This document shows positions 7,204 through 14,899 of a DNA stretch of 64,000 nt, piece by piece. A model generated the notes under the pieces. It ran no database searches, was not told the origin of the DNA, and was given only the letters and a program-made list of their open reading frames with translations. Both the position numbers and the translations under genes were made by a program. Origin of the DNA: Burkholderia sp. Ac-20365. Lineage in GTDB: Bacteria; Pseudomonadota; Gammaproteobacteria; Burkholderiales; Burkholderiaceae. The stretch is from positions 186,001 through 250,000 of the forward strand of contig NZ_JAAGPI010000008.1 in NCBI RefSeq assembly GCF_017104715.1. The letters run 5' to 3'. The stretch's first letter is position 1. The number at the start of each line of letters is the position of its first letter.

Positions 7204-7989
7204 ATGTCCACTCCAACCGCCGCGCAAGCGGCCGCGTTCGTGACCGACGCCGAATTGCCCACCGTGCAGCGCCGCCGTGGCGCCGAAACCGATACGGCCA
7301 ATCCCCCGCCCGACTTCGACGCCGCCAAAGACCAGGCGATCGTCGCCGGCTCGGGCGTCGTGTCGTTCAAGGCGGGCATTCCCGCCCCGCGTCGCCAGGC
7401 TGTCGCGGACTCGCTGTTGCTCGCGCAACTGATCCTCAAGCACAAAGGCATCTCGCCCGACGATACACAAAACTGGTATCACGGCTACGGCAGCGTGCTC
7501 GCGAATCTCGGCTGGCTGGTCGAAACCTGCGAGATGACCGACTACGTCTCTGGCGAAGCGGGTCTCGATGTGCACGAGGCAATCATGGCCGTCGCCGCCG
7601 TGCTGCTCGGCCCGGGCGCCGTCGCCGCCGCGCCGCTGATCCAGGCAACCCTCAAGGCGCTGCAGTCGATGGATACGTCCACGCCGTGGATCACCCTCTT
7701 CAATCGCGAAAGCCGCCGTGCGAATACCGCCAGCTTCCAGATCGCGCTCGCGGAGCCGGACGACAACGGCGACCTCACGGTATCGCTGATGGCGTTCTCG
7801 CTGGCCGCGAGCATGACCGTCACGCAAGTGCTGTTCGTCAAGGTGAAAAGCAACGAGGCCAACCTGAAACGCTTTTCGACGACGGCCAGAATCAACCTGT
7901 CCGTGCTCGATTCCGTGCAAGGCACGCTGCAACAGAAAGTGGCGGCCTTCACGAGCAGCTATCTGAGCGCGCTGCCCGATCTGTCGTGA
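7204..7989 (+). CDS. Protein of unknown function, convergent with the CHAT protease gene
   Basis: A 261-residue soluble protein without signal peptide or clear membrane helix. The start is supported by GGGAG about 8 bp before ATG. I do not recognise a named domain. The N-terminal 60 residues are low in predicted structure. The middle has LLLAQLILKHKG, a WYHGYGSVLANLGW helix and an alanine-rich segment around residues 125-150. The C-terminal half looks beta-rich (SFQIALAEPDDNGDLTVSLMAFSL, TQVLFVKVKSN) and ends in a helix. The layout of a helical front with a beta-sandwich-like back could suit a pore-forming or adhesive effector, but that is speculation. Its stop lies 66 bp from the CHAT stop, with a shared terminator hairpin between them. 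Confidence 0.75.
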   Translation: MSTPTAAQAAAFVTDAELPTVQRRRGAETDTANPPPDFDAAKDQAIVAGSGVVSFKAGIPAPRRQAVADSLLLAQLILKHKGISPDDTQNWYHGYGSVLANLGWLVETCEMTDYVSGEAGLDVHEAIMAVAAVLLGPGAVAAAPLIQATLKALQSMDTSTPWITLFNRESRRANTASFQIALAEPDDNGDLTVSLMAFSLAASMTVTQVLFVKVKSNEANLKRFSTTARINLSVLDSVQGTLQQKVAAFTSSYLSALPDLS

Positions 7990-7996
7990 CGTCAGC

Positions 7997-8030
7997 ACCC
8001 GGCCGCGCGGCGCCTGACGCGCGGCCGGGT
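7997..8030. terminator. Bidirectional terminator between the orphan gene and the CHAT gene
   Basis: A perfect 13-bp stem, ACCCGGCCGCGCG (7997-8009) with CGCGCGGCCGGGT (8018-8030), has an 8-nt loop and is followed by TTTG on the + strand. It lies centrally between two convergent stop codons. Confidence 0.75.
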
Positions 8031-8055
8031 TTGCGACAATTCATTCAGCGCCGCG

Positions 8056-10944
8056 TCAGTCCACCCATTTGCCGAGCATGTCCAGCAACTGCGCGACAGC
8101 TGCCTTCTCCGCATCGCTGGCGGAGGCCTGAGTCACGTACCGGTGCAGCACGAAATCGCACTGATCGAGCACGGAACTCCAGTTGCTTCGAGACGGCACG
8201 CGCGTGTGCAAGTCGTCGAAATTCGCGCGAATCGCGCCCAGGTTCGTGTCGAGCTGCTTCGCCGCAAGGCTCTCATAGATGCGCAACTCGGTGCCCGCCG
8301 AGATGTTCCAGAAGTCGGGATCGTCGTGCGCCTGCTGTTCGAGCATGCGCCTCAATCGCGCAACGGAATCCGCGTCGAACCCGCTGATGCTGTCCGCACC
8401 CATGCCGAGCATCAGTTCGGCCGCGAGCCGGTTGATGAGCGGATAGAAGGTCGCCGCGCTGCCCTGCGCGTCGCCGAGCTGCTCGGCTTCACGATACAGC
8501 GCGAGCATCGTGCCGATCGCGGTGGATTCCGCATCGGCGTTGCATGCGAGCCGCTCGACGAGCGCGATGCGCTTGTACGCCGCCGCGCAGATGCTCAGGC
8601 GCTCGACCGTGCGCCGCACGGCCAGCAACGATTGCAGCAGGCGCAGGCTGGCTTCGATCTCGCCGCGCGCGCCGTCGATATCCGCCGCCGACGCGCCGCC
8701 CGGCTGCACCGCCTTCGCCTTCAGTGCGGTCCACGCGATCTTGCCTTGCAGGTTCGCGAGCTGATCGGTGGCGGCAAAGGTCGTGCGGCCATCGCCGAGA
8801 CTGACCGCCTGCTGGAGCCACGCGACAGCCTTGTCGTCGTCCTTCCATGCCGACCACGCGCGGCCGTACGCTTCGGCGACGTCGCCCTGCGCGCCCCAGC
8901 GCCGGCCAAACCGGTCGTCGAGATATTGCAGCCGCTGCGTCGAGCCCGTTGCCTCGAAGCGCGCATTGGTTTCGAGTTCTTCGAGCGCGAGCATCAGCGA
9001 AACGGGCGACGCAATGCCCGCATAGCGCTCTTCCGGCGCACGCTCGCGCCCGCTCGTGCTGCCTGCCGCTGCCTCCAGCGTCCAGTTGGCGTCGCCGTAG
9101 CACTGGTACGCGGCCCACGTGTTGCCGCCGCACAGCCACGCGGCATCGCGCGCGGCGGCCACGGCATCGAGAAAGCGCTCGCCATCCAGCAGCCTCGCGT
9201 AGAACGTGGTGGCGAATTTCTGCGCGGGATCGTCGTCGACGGCCCAGCCTGCCGCGATCACGCACTTCACGCCGATACGGATCAGCGCCTGGGCGACGTT
9301 CGCGGCATAACGCGGCCGGTCGTACGCGGGCTGACTGGCGTCCTTCAGCAATTGATCGCCGCTGCGCGCGGCCAGATAGCAGCAGTTGACGAACACGAGT
9401 TCGGGCGTGCGCTGCAGCATGCCGATCTCGCGCGGCCCGAGATAGATGCCGTCCGACAGCACCACGCCGCGCAAGCGGTCGTCGCCCGCGTTGATGGGCG
9501 TGGTGTCGTCGGCGGGCGGCTCGCCGTGACCCGAGATGTGCAGCACGCGCCAGTCGTGCTCGAGCAGCGTGCTGACGATCGTGCGCGCGTCGGGGCCGCG
9601 CTCGCCGTCCGAACGCGCGACCAGCCGCGTCACGCTCGCCGCACCGTTGCCGCCGATCAGCATCTGCGCGACCGCGTCGGCTTCCTGGCGCGCGCCCGGC
9701 AGCGCGGGATAGTGCGGATCGTTCACATACGGCTCGCCGATCACGAGTATCTGCGCCTCGCGACTCGCATCGTCGACGCGATGCCGGAAATCGCCGATAC
9801 GCAGCTTGCGCAGCAGCTTCGCGCGTATCGCCCACGGACGCGGCGAGTCGACGTTGCGCTGCGGCGCGTTCGCAGCGGTGTCGAGCATCTCCCACGGAAT
9901 GCCCGCCGTGCCGCTGTCCACTTCGATCTGCATCTCGGAGCCGCCCGCGAGAAACGGCCGCATTTCGCGCGGCACGATCAGCTGATAGAGCACCTGGCCG
10001 ATGTTCGCGTCGTCGTTGTCCGCGCTCGATGCCGCCTTCACGAGTTGCGCCAGCAGCCGCCCTTGCGTCGCCGTCGCGCGAACCTCGGTGCGTGCGCGGC
10101 GGGTGTCGAGCGTATAGACGATGTTGGTCTCGCCCGTTGCGTCGATCTGCGTGACGGCGCTGATCAGGTCGTAGTCCGCGCCGCGATAGCTGCTGTCGAG
10201 CGGCCGTTTCAGGCCGCCCGTGCCCTCGCTCACCGCGCCGTCGATGTCGTAGCAGTCGGGGCTCGTCTGCTCCAGTAGCTTGAGCGAGCGCCACGCTTCC
10301 GTCGAACGGTCCATGTACAGCTCGATCAGCCGCAGATGACCGACGCACGGCCAGTCGGTGCGCGCGAGGCGCAGGTTCGCATCGCGCACGCCCTCGGCAA
10401 CCAGCCGCGCCGCCTGCCCGGCCGCGATGCCCGAGCCGCCGCTGCCGATCAGCGTCGCCGCGAGCACGAACGGTGCCGCGCCCTGCGGCGCGTTTTCTGC
10501 GAGCCGCTGCGACCACGCGATCACGCCGAGCCGCACGGTCGTGACCAGATCGCTCGCACGCAACTGCCCTTCGCTGCCGAGCCCGACCACGATCAGACCG
10601 GCGGGACGCGGCAGCCGGAACGGATGCGGCGAACGGAAGCCCGCGTTGACGAACACCTGCTGCGTGCCGATCAGTTGCGGATAACGCCCGAGGCGTATCG
10701 ACGTGCTGAGCGCGCCGCCGATCAGATCGTCGACCACGCGCTCGACGCCCGTCAGCGACGCATCGCGATAGTGGCCGAGCAGCAGCGCTTCCTGCACGAA
10801 CTGCAGGTTGCCGTTGACGACGCTGACCTTGAGCGGCTTCGCGTCGCACGCGTCGTCCGCATTGCCTGCCGTGGGTTCCGTTTGCGGCTGCTGCGGAAGT
10901 CCGGCAAGCACTTCGGGCGGCACGGTCGTTTCGATGCTTTGCAC
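8056..10944 (-). CDS. CHAT-domain (caspase-like) protease with a novel N-terminal region and helical C-terminus
   Basis: A 962-residue protein. The CHAT fold spans about residues 330-640. The strand IEVDSGTAGIPWEML is typical of CHAT entry. The catalytic His is His473 in HISGHGEP, and the Cys lies in ELVFVNCCYLA (Cys521 or Cys522; Cys522 fits the usual spacing). VIAAGWAVDDDPAQKF is the familiar late CHAT motif. Residues about 38-215 form a separate domain (GHYRDASLTGVERVVDDLIGG, LIVVGLGSEGQ) that I cannot name. Residues about 660-962 are alpha-helical and TPR-like. CHAT proteases act as activated proteases in bacterial immunity systems, cleaving partner proteins. It is the third gene of a leftward operon, 64 bp after the lysozyme-like gene. 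The substrate is unknown; the adjacent orphan protein is a candidate. Confidence 0.88.
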   Translation of the reverse strand: MQSIETTVPPEVLAGLPQQPQTEPTAGNADDACDAKPLKVSVVNGNLQFVQEALLLGHYRDASLTGVERVVDDLIGGALSTSIRLGRYPQLIGTQQVFVNAGFRSPHPFRLPRPAGLIVVGLGSEGQLRASDLVTTVRLGVIAWSQRLAENAPQGAAPFVLAATLIGSGGSGIAAGQAARLVAEGVRDANLRLARTDWPCVGHLRLIELYMDRSTEAWRSLKLLEQTSPDCYDIDGAVSEGTGGLKRPLDSSYRGADYDLISAVTQIDATGETNIVYTLDTRRARTEVRATATQGRLLAQLVKAASSADNDDANIGQVLYQLIVPREMRPFLAGGSEMQIEVDSGTAGIPWEMLDTAANAPQRNVDSPRPWAIRAKLLRKLRIGDFRHRVDDASREAQILVIGEPYVNDPHYPALPGARQEADAVAQMLIGGNGAASVTRLVARSDGERGPDARTIVSTLLEHDWRVLHISGHGEPPADDTTPINAGDDRLRGVVLSDGIYLGPREIGMLQRTPELVFVNCCYLAARSGDQLLKDASQPAYDRPRYAANVAQALIRIGVKCVIAAGWAVDDDPAQKFATTFYARLLDGERFLDAVAAARDAAWLCGGNTWAAYQCYGDANWTLEAAAGSTSGRERAPEERYAGIASPVSLMLALEELETNARFEATGSTQRLQYLDDRFGRRWGAQGDVAEAYGRAWSAWKDDDKAVAWLQQAVSLGDGRTTFAATDQLANLQGKIAWTALKAKAVQPGGASAADIDGARGEIEASLRLLQSLLAVRRTVERLSICAAAYKRIALVERLACNADAESTAIGTMLALYREAEQLGDAQGSAATFYPLINRLAAELMLGMGADSISGFDADSVARLRRMLEQQAHDDPDFWNISAGTELRIYESLAAKQLDTNLGAIRANFDDLHTRVPSRSNWSSVLDQCDFVLHRYVTQASASDAEKAAVAQLLDMLGKWVD

Positions 10945-11008
10945 GCTTCACTCCGTCGGGCGAGGCGCTCGACCAGACGCGCCGATGGGGGTTCAGCTAA
11001 TGAACGAA

Positions 11009-11761
11009 TCAGCCCAGCCCTTCTTCGAACAATAGCGCTTCCAGTTCGCGCCGTCGCACGAGACCTTGCAGGTTCGGCTGGTTGGCCCACAGGCGTTTCA
11101 TCGATCGGAACTGCGTCGGGATATCGGCGAGATTGCCATTGGCGACGTCGGCGGCGATCGCGCGCATTTCGGTGTAACGGTCGCCCTGCGCGCCGAACGA
11201 AGGACCGCGGTTATAGACCAGCGACACCAGCGCGCCAAGGCAATCCGGCTTGAGCTGATCCGCTTTCGGCAGCGCAGCGATGGTTTGCGCGATCGTGCGT
11301 TGCAGCGTGACCTGCCGGAACACCATGTTCGCGCCCGCGAACGGCACGCTCGCCGACTTCACGCGCGGCAACGCCTGTTGCGCTGCCGCGCCCTTCAGAC
11401 CGCACACGCCCTGCAGCAAGGCGACGTCGGCGGGCGCGAGTTGCGCTGCGCTCCAGTCGGCGCTCATGCGCTGCGCGTTCACGTAGCCCAGGTCGTAGCC
11501 GAGACCGATCGTGCAGCCCGACTGCCCTTGCGGCCACACAGGGTGCACGTAGAGCCGGTTGTAGGTCGCTTCGCTGGTGACTTCGAAGGTGATGATCAGC
11601 TCGATCGCCTTGTCGGAGATCGGCGGCAACGCAGCGCGGCGCACGGGCAAAACCGTTGGGTTCGCGTCGTCGTACTCCTTGCGCTCTTCGTTCAGATCCG
11701 TGTCGGAAACCAGTTCGGCAGACGAGATGGTCTGCGCAAGCAACGTGTCGAATGCACTCAT
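11009..11761 (-). CDS. Lysozyme-like (GH24/endolysin-type) protein without signal peptide
   Basis: A 250-residue protein. The start at 11761 has GGAG upstream and avoids an unsupported 19-residue extension. Residues 50-250 resemble the phage lysozyme/pesticin fold. A candidate catalytic Glu60 lies in IITFEV, followed by SGCTIGLGYDLG (81-92) in place of the T4-type TIGYGH segment. LVSLVYNRGPSF (178-189) and LVRRRELEALL (234-244) match the helical back half of the family. There is no Sec or Tat signal and no membrane helix, so the protein should stay in the cytoplasm unless released. It lies between the SLOG-like and CHAT genes. No holin or phage structural gene is nearby, which argues against a simple prophage remnant. 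The family call is from motifs only. Confidence 0.72.
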   Translation of the reverse strand: MSAFDTLLAQTISSAELVSDTDLNEERKEYDDANPTVLPVRRAALPPISDKAIELIITFEVTSEATYNRLYVHPVWPQGQSGCTIGLGYDLGYVNAQRMSADWSAAQLAPADVALLQGVCGLKGAAAQQALPRVKSASVPFAGANMVFRQVTLQRTIAQTIAALPKADQLKPDCLGALVSLVYNRGPSFGAQGDRYTEMRAIAADVANGNLADIPTQFRSMKRLWANQPNLQGLVRRRELEALLFEEGLG

Positions 11762-11957
11762 GGGGGAACTCCGGACATGCGCAATCAAAGCGCGGTCAAT
11801 CAGGCGCGTGTACGCCAATAGATGTGCGCCTGAGAGATTGGCCGGTTCGTCCAGGCATCAATGAGGATAGCAAAGCACACTGCAATGCCAAGACGAGTTT
11901 GTGCGCACTGCGTGGTGCCGAACAGAAGGCGATTTATGTCGATGCTGATTCCGTCGC

Positions 11958-12542
11958 TCACATGCCCGCTGCACGGAGCAGTTCGTTGGTGTCGATTCTG
12001 CGCACTTCGCCATGCAGCGCCTCGATGGCTTTCACGAGATCGTATGTGCCGCCCGGTCCATCGCCGCGTTGCCCATCCCAAACGCACAACAGGCGGAAGG
12101 CGCTGGCGCGGATTGCCCGAGCCTCCGACAGCATCAACCAGTTGTTGCGCGTGAAGGAGTCGACGCCTTCGGGCAAAGCGCCCGTTACATCATCTGCAAG
12201 AATGGTCCCCGTTGTTTCAGTCACGCGTCGATATACCGCGACCCAATGCTCGCCGCCCGGCGCGACGGATTGCTCGATGAACCTGCGTTCGTCGAACGGC
12301 AGATAGATGCGAAGCGTCATTTGCCGTTCAAGCGCCGCGCTCGCGAACAGCAGATCGCTGCCGCACGCGCCGCTGCACAGTCCGATATCGCGCGCGCCCA
12401 CACCGAGCGCGTCCAGTTCACGCGCGATCGCCTGCGCGACGGACTTTTCGAGCCGCGCAGGAAACCGCTCGGCGCCACGATCCCGCGCGTCGATCATGTG
12501 ACCGCAAAAGAGCACGACCTGATTGGCGCAGTCGGGCTTCAT
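11958..12542 (-). CDS. SLOG-like nucleotide-sensor domain protein (TRAFs/CHAT-associated type)
   Basis: A 194-residue single-domain protein. Visible motifs are LFCGHMID (11-18), the glycine-rich GLCSGACGSD loop (54-63), YLPFDE (80-85), RNNW (132-135) and CVWDGQRGDGPGGT (153-166). This combination is what I know from the Rossmann-like SLOG-type domain often fused to TPR, cyclase or other signalling modules in bacterial conflict systems, where it is thought to bind nucleotide-derived ligands. Here it is freestanding. It is the first gene of the leftward operon with the lysozyme-like and CHAT genes, and is divergent from the TIR gene. The leader ATG at 12542 was chosen because the conserved domain starts a few residues later. 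Confidence 0.7.
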   Translation of the reverse strand: MKPDCANQVVLFCGHMIDARDRGAERFPARLEKSVAQAIARELDALGVGARDIGLCSGACGSDLLFASAALERQMTLRIYLPFDERRFIEQSVAPGGEHWVAVYRRVTETTGTILADDVTGALPEGVDSFTRNNWLMLSEARAIRASAFRLLCVWDGQRGDGPGGTYDLVKAIEALHGEVRRIDTNELLRAAGM

Positions 12543-12755
12543 CGGTGTTCGCCTCGTGATGCGTGACATTGCGCGCCATGCGCGACGATGACACGGGTAC
12601 GTGCTTCGGATCGCGCGGTCGGTTGGCGCGCGCACATTCCTTCTTCATTGCTCGCAGCATGACGCTAACAGGACGCAGTTTGCTCTGCTTTAATGAAAGA
12701 GCATTTGAATCGCAGCATAGGCTCGCCGTTCAACCCGTGAGGGAGGAATCGTTCA
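12543..12755. promoter_or_regulatory. Divergent promoter region between the SLOG operon and the TIR gene
   Basis: 213 bp that must drive both directions. A purine-rich GTGAGGGAGGAATC lies just before the TIR ATG and supplies its ribosome-binding site. An AT-richer patch TTTAATGAAAGAGC (12690-12703) may hold the rightward -10. I found no clear palindromic operator. Confidence 0.4.
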
Positions 12756-13835
12756 ATGCGGCCCATCTTCATCAGTTACCGGCGCGACGATACGGAAGGC
12801 CAGGCGGGTCGCCTGTTCGAGTCGCTGCGCGAAATTTTCGGCGAACACATGGTGTTCATGGACGTCGCGACGATCGAACCCGGCGCCGATTTCCGCCGTG
12901 CGATCGAAACGAACATCGACAAGTGTGCGGTGCTGCTATCGCTGATCGGCAGAAACTGGCTCACCGTCATGGATCGCGAAGGCAAACGGCGGCTCGACAA
13001 TCCGAACGACTTCGTGCGGCTCGAAACGTCGTCGGCGCTCAAGCGCGGCGTGAAAGTGATCCCCGTGCTGGTGCAAGGCGCGACGATGCCGCAGGAAGCC
13101 GACCTACCCGCCGATATCAAGGATCTCGCCTACCGCAATTCCGTCGAGCTGACGCACGCGCGCTGGGATAGCGACGTGCAGCTGCTGATCAACGCGCTGC
13201 GTGTGCATGCCGGCGATGAGTCGACAGATCCGGCGGCGCCAGCCGGAAACGGCCGCTCGCGGCGTAACGCAAATGCGGACGGAGGCGGCGGCAGCCACAA
13301 GCGCATGTGGACGATCGGCGGCGCAGTAGCGGCCGTCGCGCTGATGGGCGCCGTCGTGCTGAAAATGTCGGGCCCCACGCACGAGCCGAAATCGGACACG
13401 GCCTTTGCATCGGAAACCATGCCGGCAGCACCGGCATCGTCGGTGACTATTCAGGCCAATAACCAGGCCAATAACCAGGCCAACAATCCGACCGGAAATC
13501 AGAACGGCGACCAGATGGTATCGAAGAAGGATTTGCAGCGCGCCGCGCATGAGCGCGGCGCGTGCGTGAAGCCCTTTGTCTGGCGGCAGGCACAACCGCG
13601 CGACAAGGTGTGCGTGTCGCCCGACACGCAAGTGCGCATCCTCGCCGAAAACCGCGCCGCCAGCGACAACCGCTCGCCGACGGGCGGCAACTATGGCCCC
13701 GACACCTGCAAAACCGGCTTCGTGTGGCGCAACGCATTCGACGGCGACACCGTGTGCGTGTCGCCCGAATCGCGCGACCTGACGGCCGAGGACAACGCAA
13801 AAGGGCCGTCGCGGATCGTGAAGCTGCCCAACTAG
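12756..13835 (+). CDS. Membrane-anchored TIR-domain protein with two C-terminal Cys-VWR modules
   Basis: A 359-residue protein. Residues 1-148 are a TIR domain: RPIFISYRRDDTEGQAGRL, FMDVATIEPGADF, then FVRLE with Glu90 at the position of the putative NAD-cleaving glutamate of enzymatic TIRs. A Gly/Arg-rich linker follows, then one membrane helix (about 185-203) and a low-complexity QANN repeat (233-244). Two copies of a small module follow, each C-x(3)-FVWR-x-A-x(3)-D-x-VCVSP (about 270-288 and 318-336). With the TIR inside, the modules would face the periplasm. TIR domains in bacteria often consume or convert NAD+ on phage sensing; whether this one is catalytic is unknown. It is divergent from the SLOG/lysozyme/CHAT operon. 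Confidence 0.87.
   Translation: MRPIFISYRRDDTEGQAGRLFESLREIFGEHMVFMDVATIEPGADFRRAIETNIDKCAVLLSLIGRNWLTVMDREGKRRLDNPNDFVRLETSSALKRGVKVIPVLVQGATMPQEADLPADIKDLAYRNSVELTHARWDSDVQLLINALRVHAGDESTDPAAPAGNGRSRRNANADGGGGSHKRMWTIGGAVAAVALMGAVVLKMSGPTHEPKSDTAFASETMPAAPASSVTIQANNQANNQANNPTGNQNGDQMVSKKDLQRAAHERGACVKPFVWRQAQPRDKVCVSPDTQVRILAENRAASDNRSPTGGNYGPDTCKTGFVWRNAFDGDTVCVSPESRDLTAEDNAKGPSRIVKLPN
13452..13487 (+). repeat. 12-bp tandem repeat (three units) inside the TIR gene
   Basis: CAGGCCAATAAC is present twice exactly (13452-13463, 13464-13475) and once with two changes (13476-13487). It encodes the QANN repeats of the juxtamembrane periplasmic linker. It could vary in copy number between strains. 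Confidence 0.9.
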
Positions 13836-13877
13836 CCAGGCGGACACGCCCCAGCCGTTTCTTCAGCAGCAAAAAAA

Positions 13878-13903
13878 GCCCCGGATTCTTGCGAATCCGG
13901 GGC
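13878..13903 (-). terminator. Strong intrinsic terminator oriented for leftward transcription
   Basis: A perfect 11-bp stem GCCCCGGATTC/GAATCCGGGGC with TTGC loop. Seven A precede it on the + strand, giving a T tract only on the minus strand. It lies 43 bp after the TIR stop and may serve as its terminator too, but its polarity fits a leftward transcript. No leftward gene ends here. Confidence 0.7.
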
Positions 13904-14176
13904 CAATCCCATGTCAAGGAGTTTTCATGGAGGAGACGGTTTCATGTTAGCGCCGCCTCGCCCACCCGCCAACGAAGCCTTTTGCACAAGCAATCCACGC
14001 CGGCGCGCGCAGCCGATAACCCTTACGCCGTTATATCGTTAGAACAAAAAGTCGTTTCCCGCTGGTACGATCGGTCACTAACATGGCGGTTCAGGTCCAA
14101 TGGCCGTTCGCATGGAAACAGACGCATCCGTCGCACATGCATCCGGCCGGCCGCCACTGCAGCAAGGAGCTTGAAG

Positions 14177-14842
14177 TTGACCCGTTTCGACCAGAACCGC
14201 CGTCCGCTCGTGATCGGCATCGGCGGCACCACGCGCGCTGCATCGTCCACTGAACGCGCGCTCGGCTTCGCGCTGCGCGGCGCGGAACACGCCGGCGCGC
14301 GCACGCGTCTCTTTGGCGGCACGTTCCTGCACAGCCTGCCGCACTACGCGCCCGAAAGCACGCAACGCACCGACGAACAGATCGAATTGATCGAAGCCGT
14401 GCGCAGCGCCGATGCGCTCATCATCGCGACGCCCGGTTATCACGGCGGCGTGTCCGGCCTCGTGAAGAACGCACTCGACACACTCGAAGAACTGCGCGCC
14501 GACGAGCGCCCGTATCTCGACGGCCGCGCCGTCGGCTGCATCGTCACCGCCTATGGATGGCAGGCAGCCGGTTCCGTGCTGACGTCGCTGCGCTCGATCG
14601 TGCACGCGTTGCGCGGCTGGCCGACGCCGTTCGGCGCGGGCATCAATACGCTTGAAACGCGCTTCGAATCGGCCGATACGTGCTCGGATCCGAAGGTGGT
14701 CGAGCAACTGGCGATGGTCGGGCAGCAGGCCGCGCAATTCGCGCTTGCATTTCGCTCGCAGCACGCGGTTGCTTCGTCGGTGAATGAAGCCGATGACACT
14801 GACGCAGCGCGGCCCAAGCGGATTCTCGCGCTGGCGAACTGA
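14177..14842 (+). CDS. NADPH-dependent FMN reductase family protein
   Basis: A 221-residue flavodoxin-like protein. I chose the TTG at 14177 because AAGGAG sits 7 bp upstream and the protein then begins MTRFDQNRRPLVIGIGG. A TTG at 14171 lies too close to that site, and no in-frame ATG exists nearby. The phosphate-binding loop GIGGTTRAASSTERAL follows strand 1. PGYHGGVSGLVKNALD is the typical flavin-reductase second loop. NAD(P)H-dependent reduction of FMN or a quinone in the cytoplasm is expected. It stands alone between the TIR gene and the porin, and its partner oxygenase, if any, is not obvious. Confidence 0.8.
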   Translation: MTRFDQNRRPLVIGIGGTTRAASSTERALGFALRGAEHAGARTRLFGGTFLHSLPHYAPESTQRTDEQIELIEAVRSADALIIATPGYHGGVSGLVKNALDTLEELRADERPYLDGRAVGCIVTAYGWQAAGSVLTSLRSIVHALRGWPTPFGAGINTLETRFESADTCSDPKVVEQLAMVGQQAAQFALAFRSQHAVASSVNEADDTDAARPKRILALAN

Positions 14843-14899
14843 CGTTTCTGTTTTTTGCGCCCCCGGCACGCATTCCGTGCCGGAAGCCGGCACGCGTTT

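Noticed and set aside
8143..10278. A 711-codon open frame on the + strand antisense to the CHAT gene
   Set aside because: High G+C with strong third-position bias opens long antisense frames. The translation is Arg/Ala/Asp-rich without motifs, while the opposite strand has CHAT motifs and a ribosome-binding context.
11009..11761. Prophage remnant on the basis of the lysozyme-like gene
   Set aside because: No integrase, holin, capsid, tail or attachment-site repeats are nearby. The neighbours are SLOG-like and CHAT genes.
13562..14842. One long open frame that would fuse the TIR 3' region to the flavin reductase
   Set aside because: The first half runs out of frame over the TIR gene and is Arg-rich. 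The TTG at 14177 with AAGGAG and the flavodoxin-like start define the real gene.
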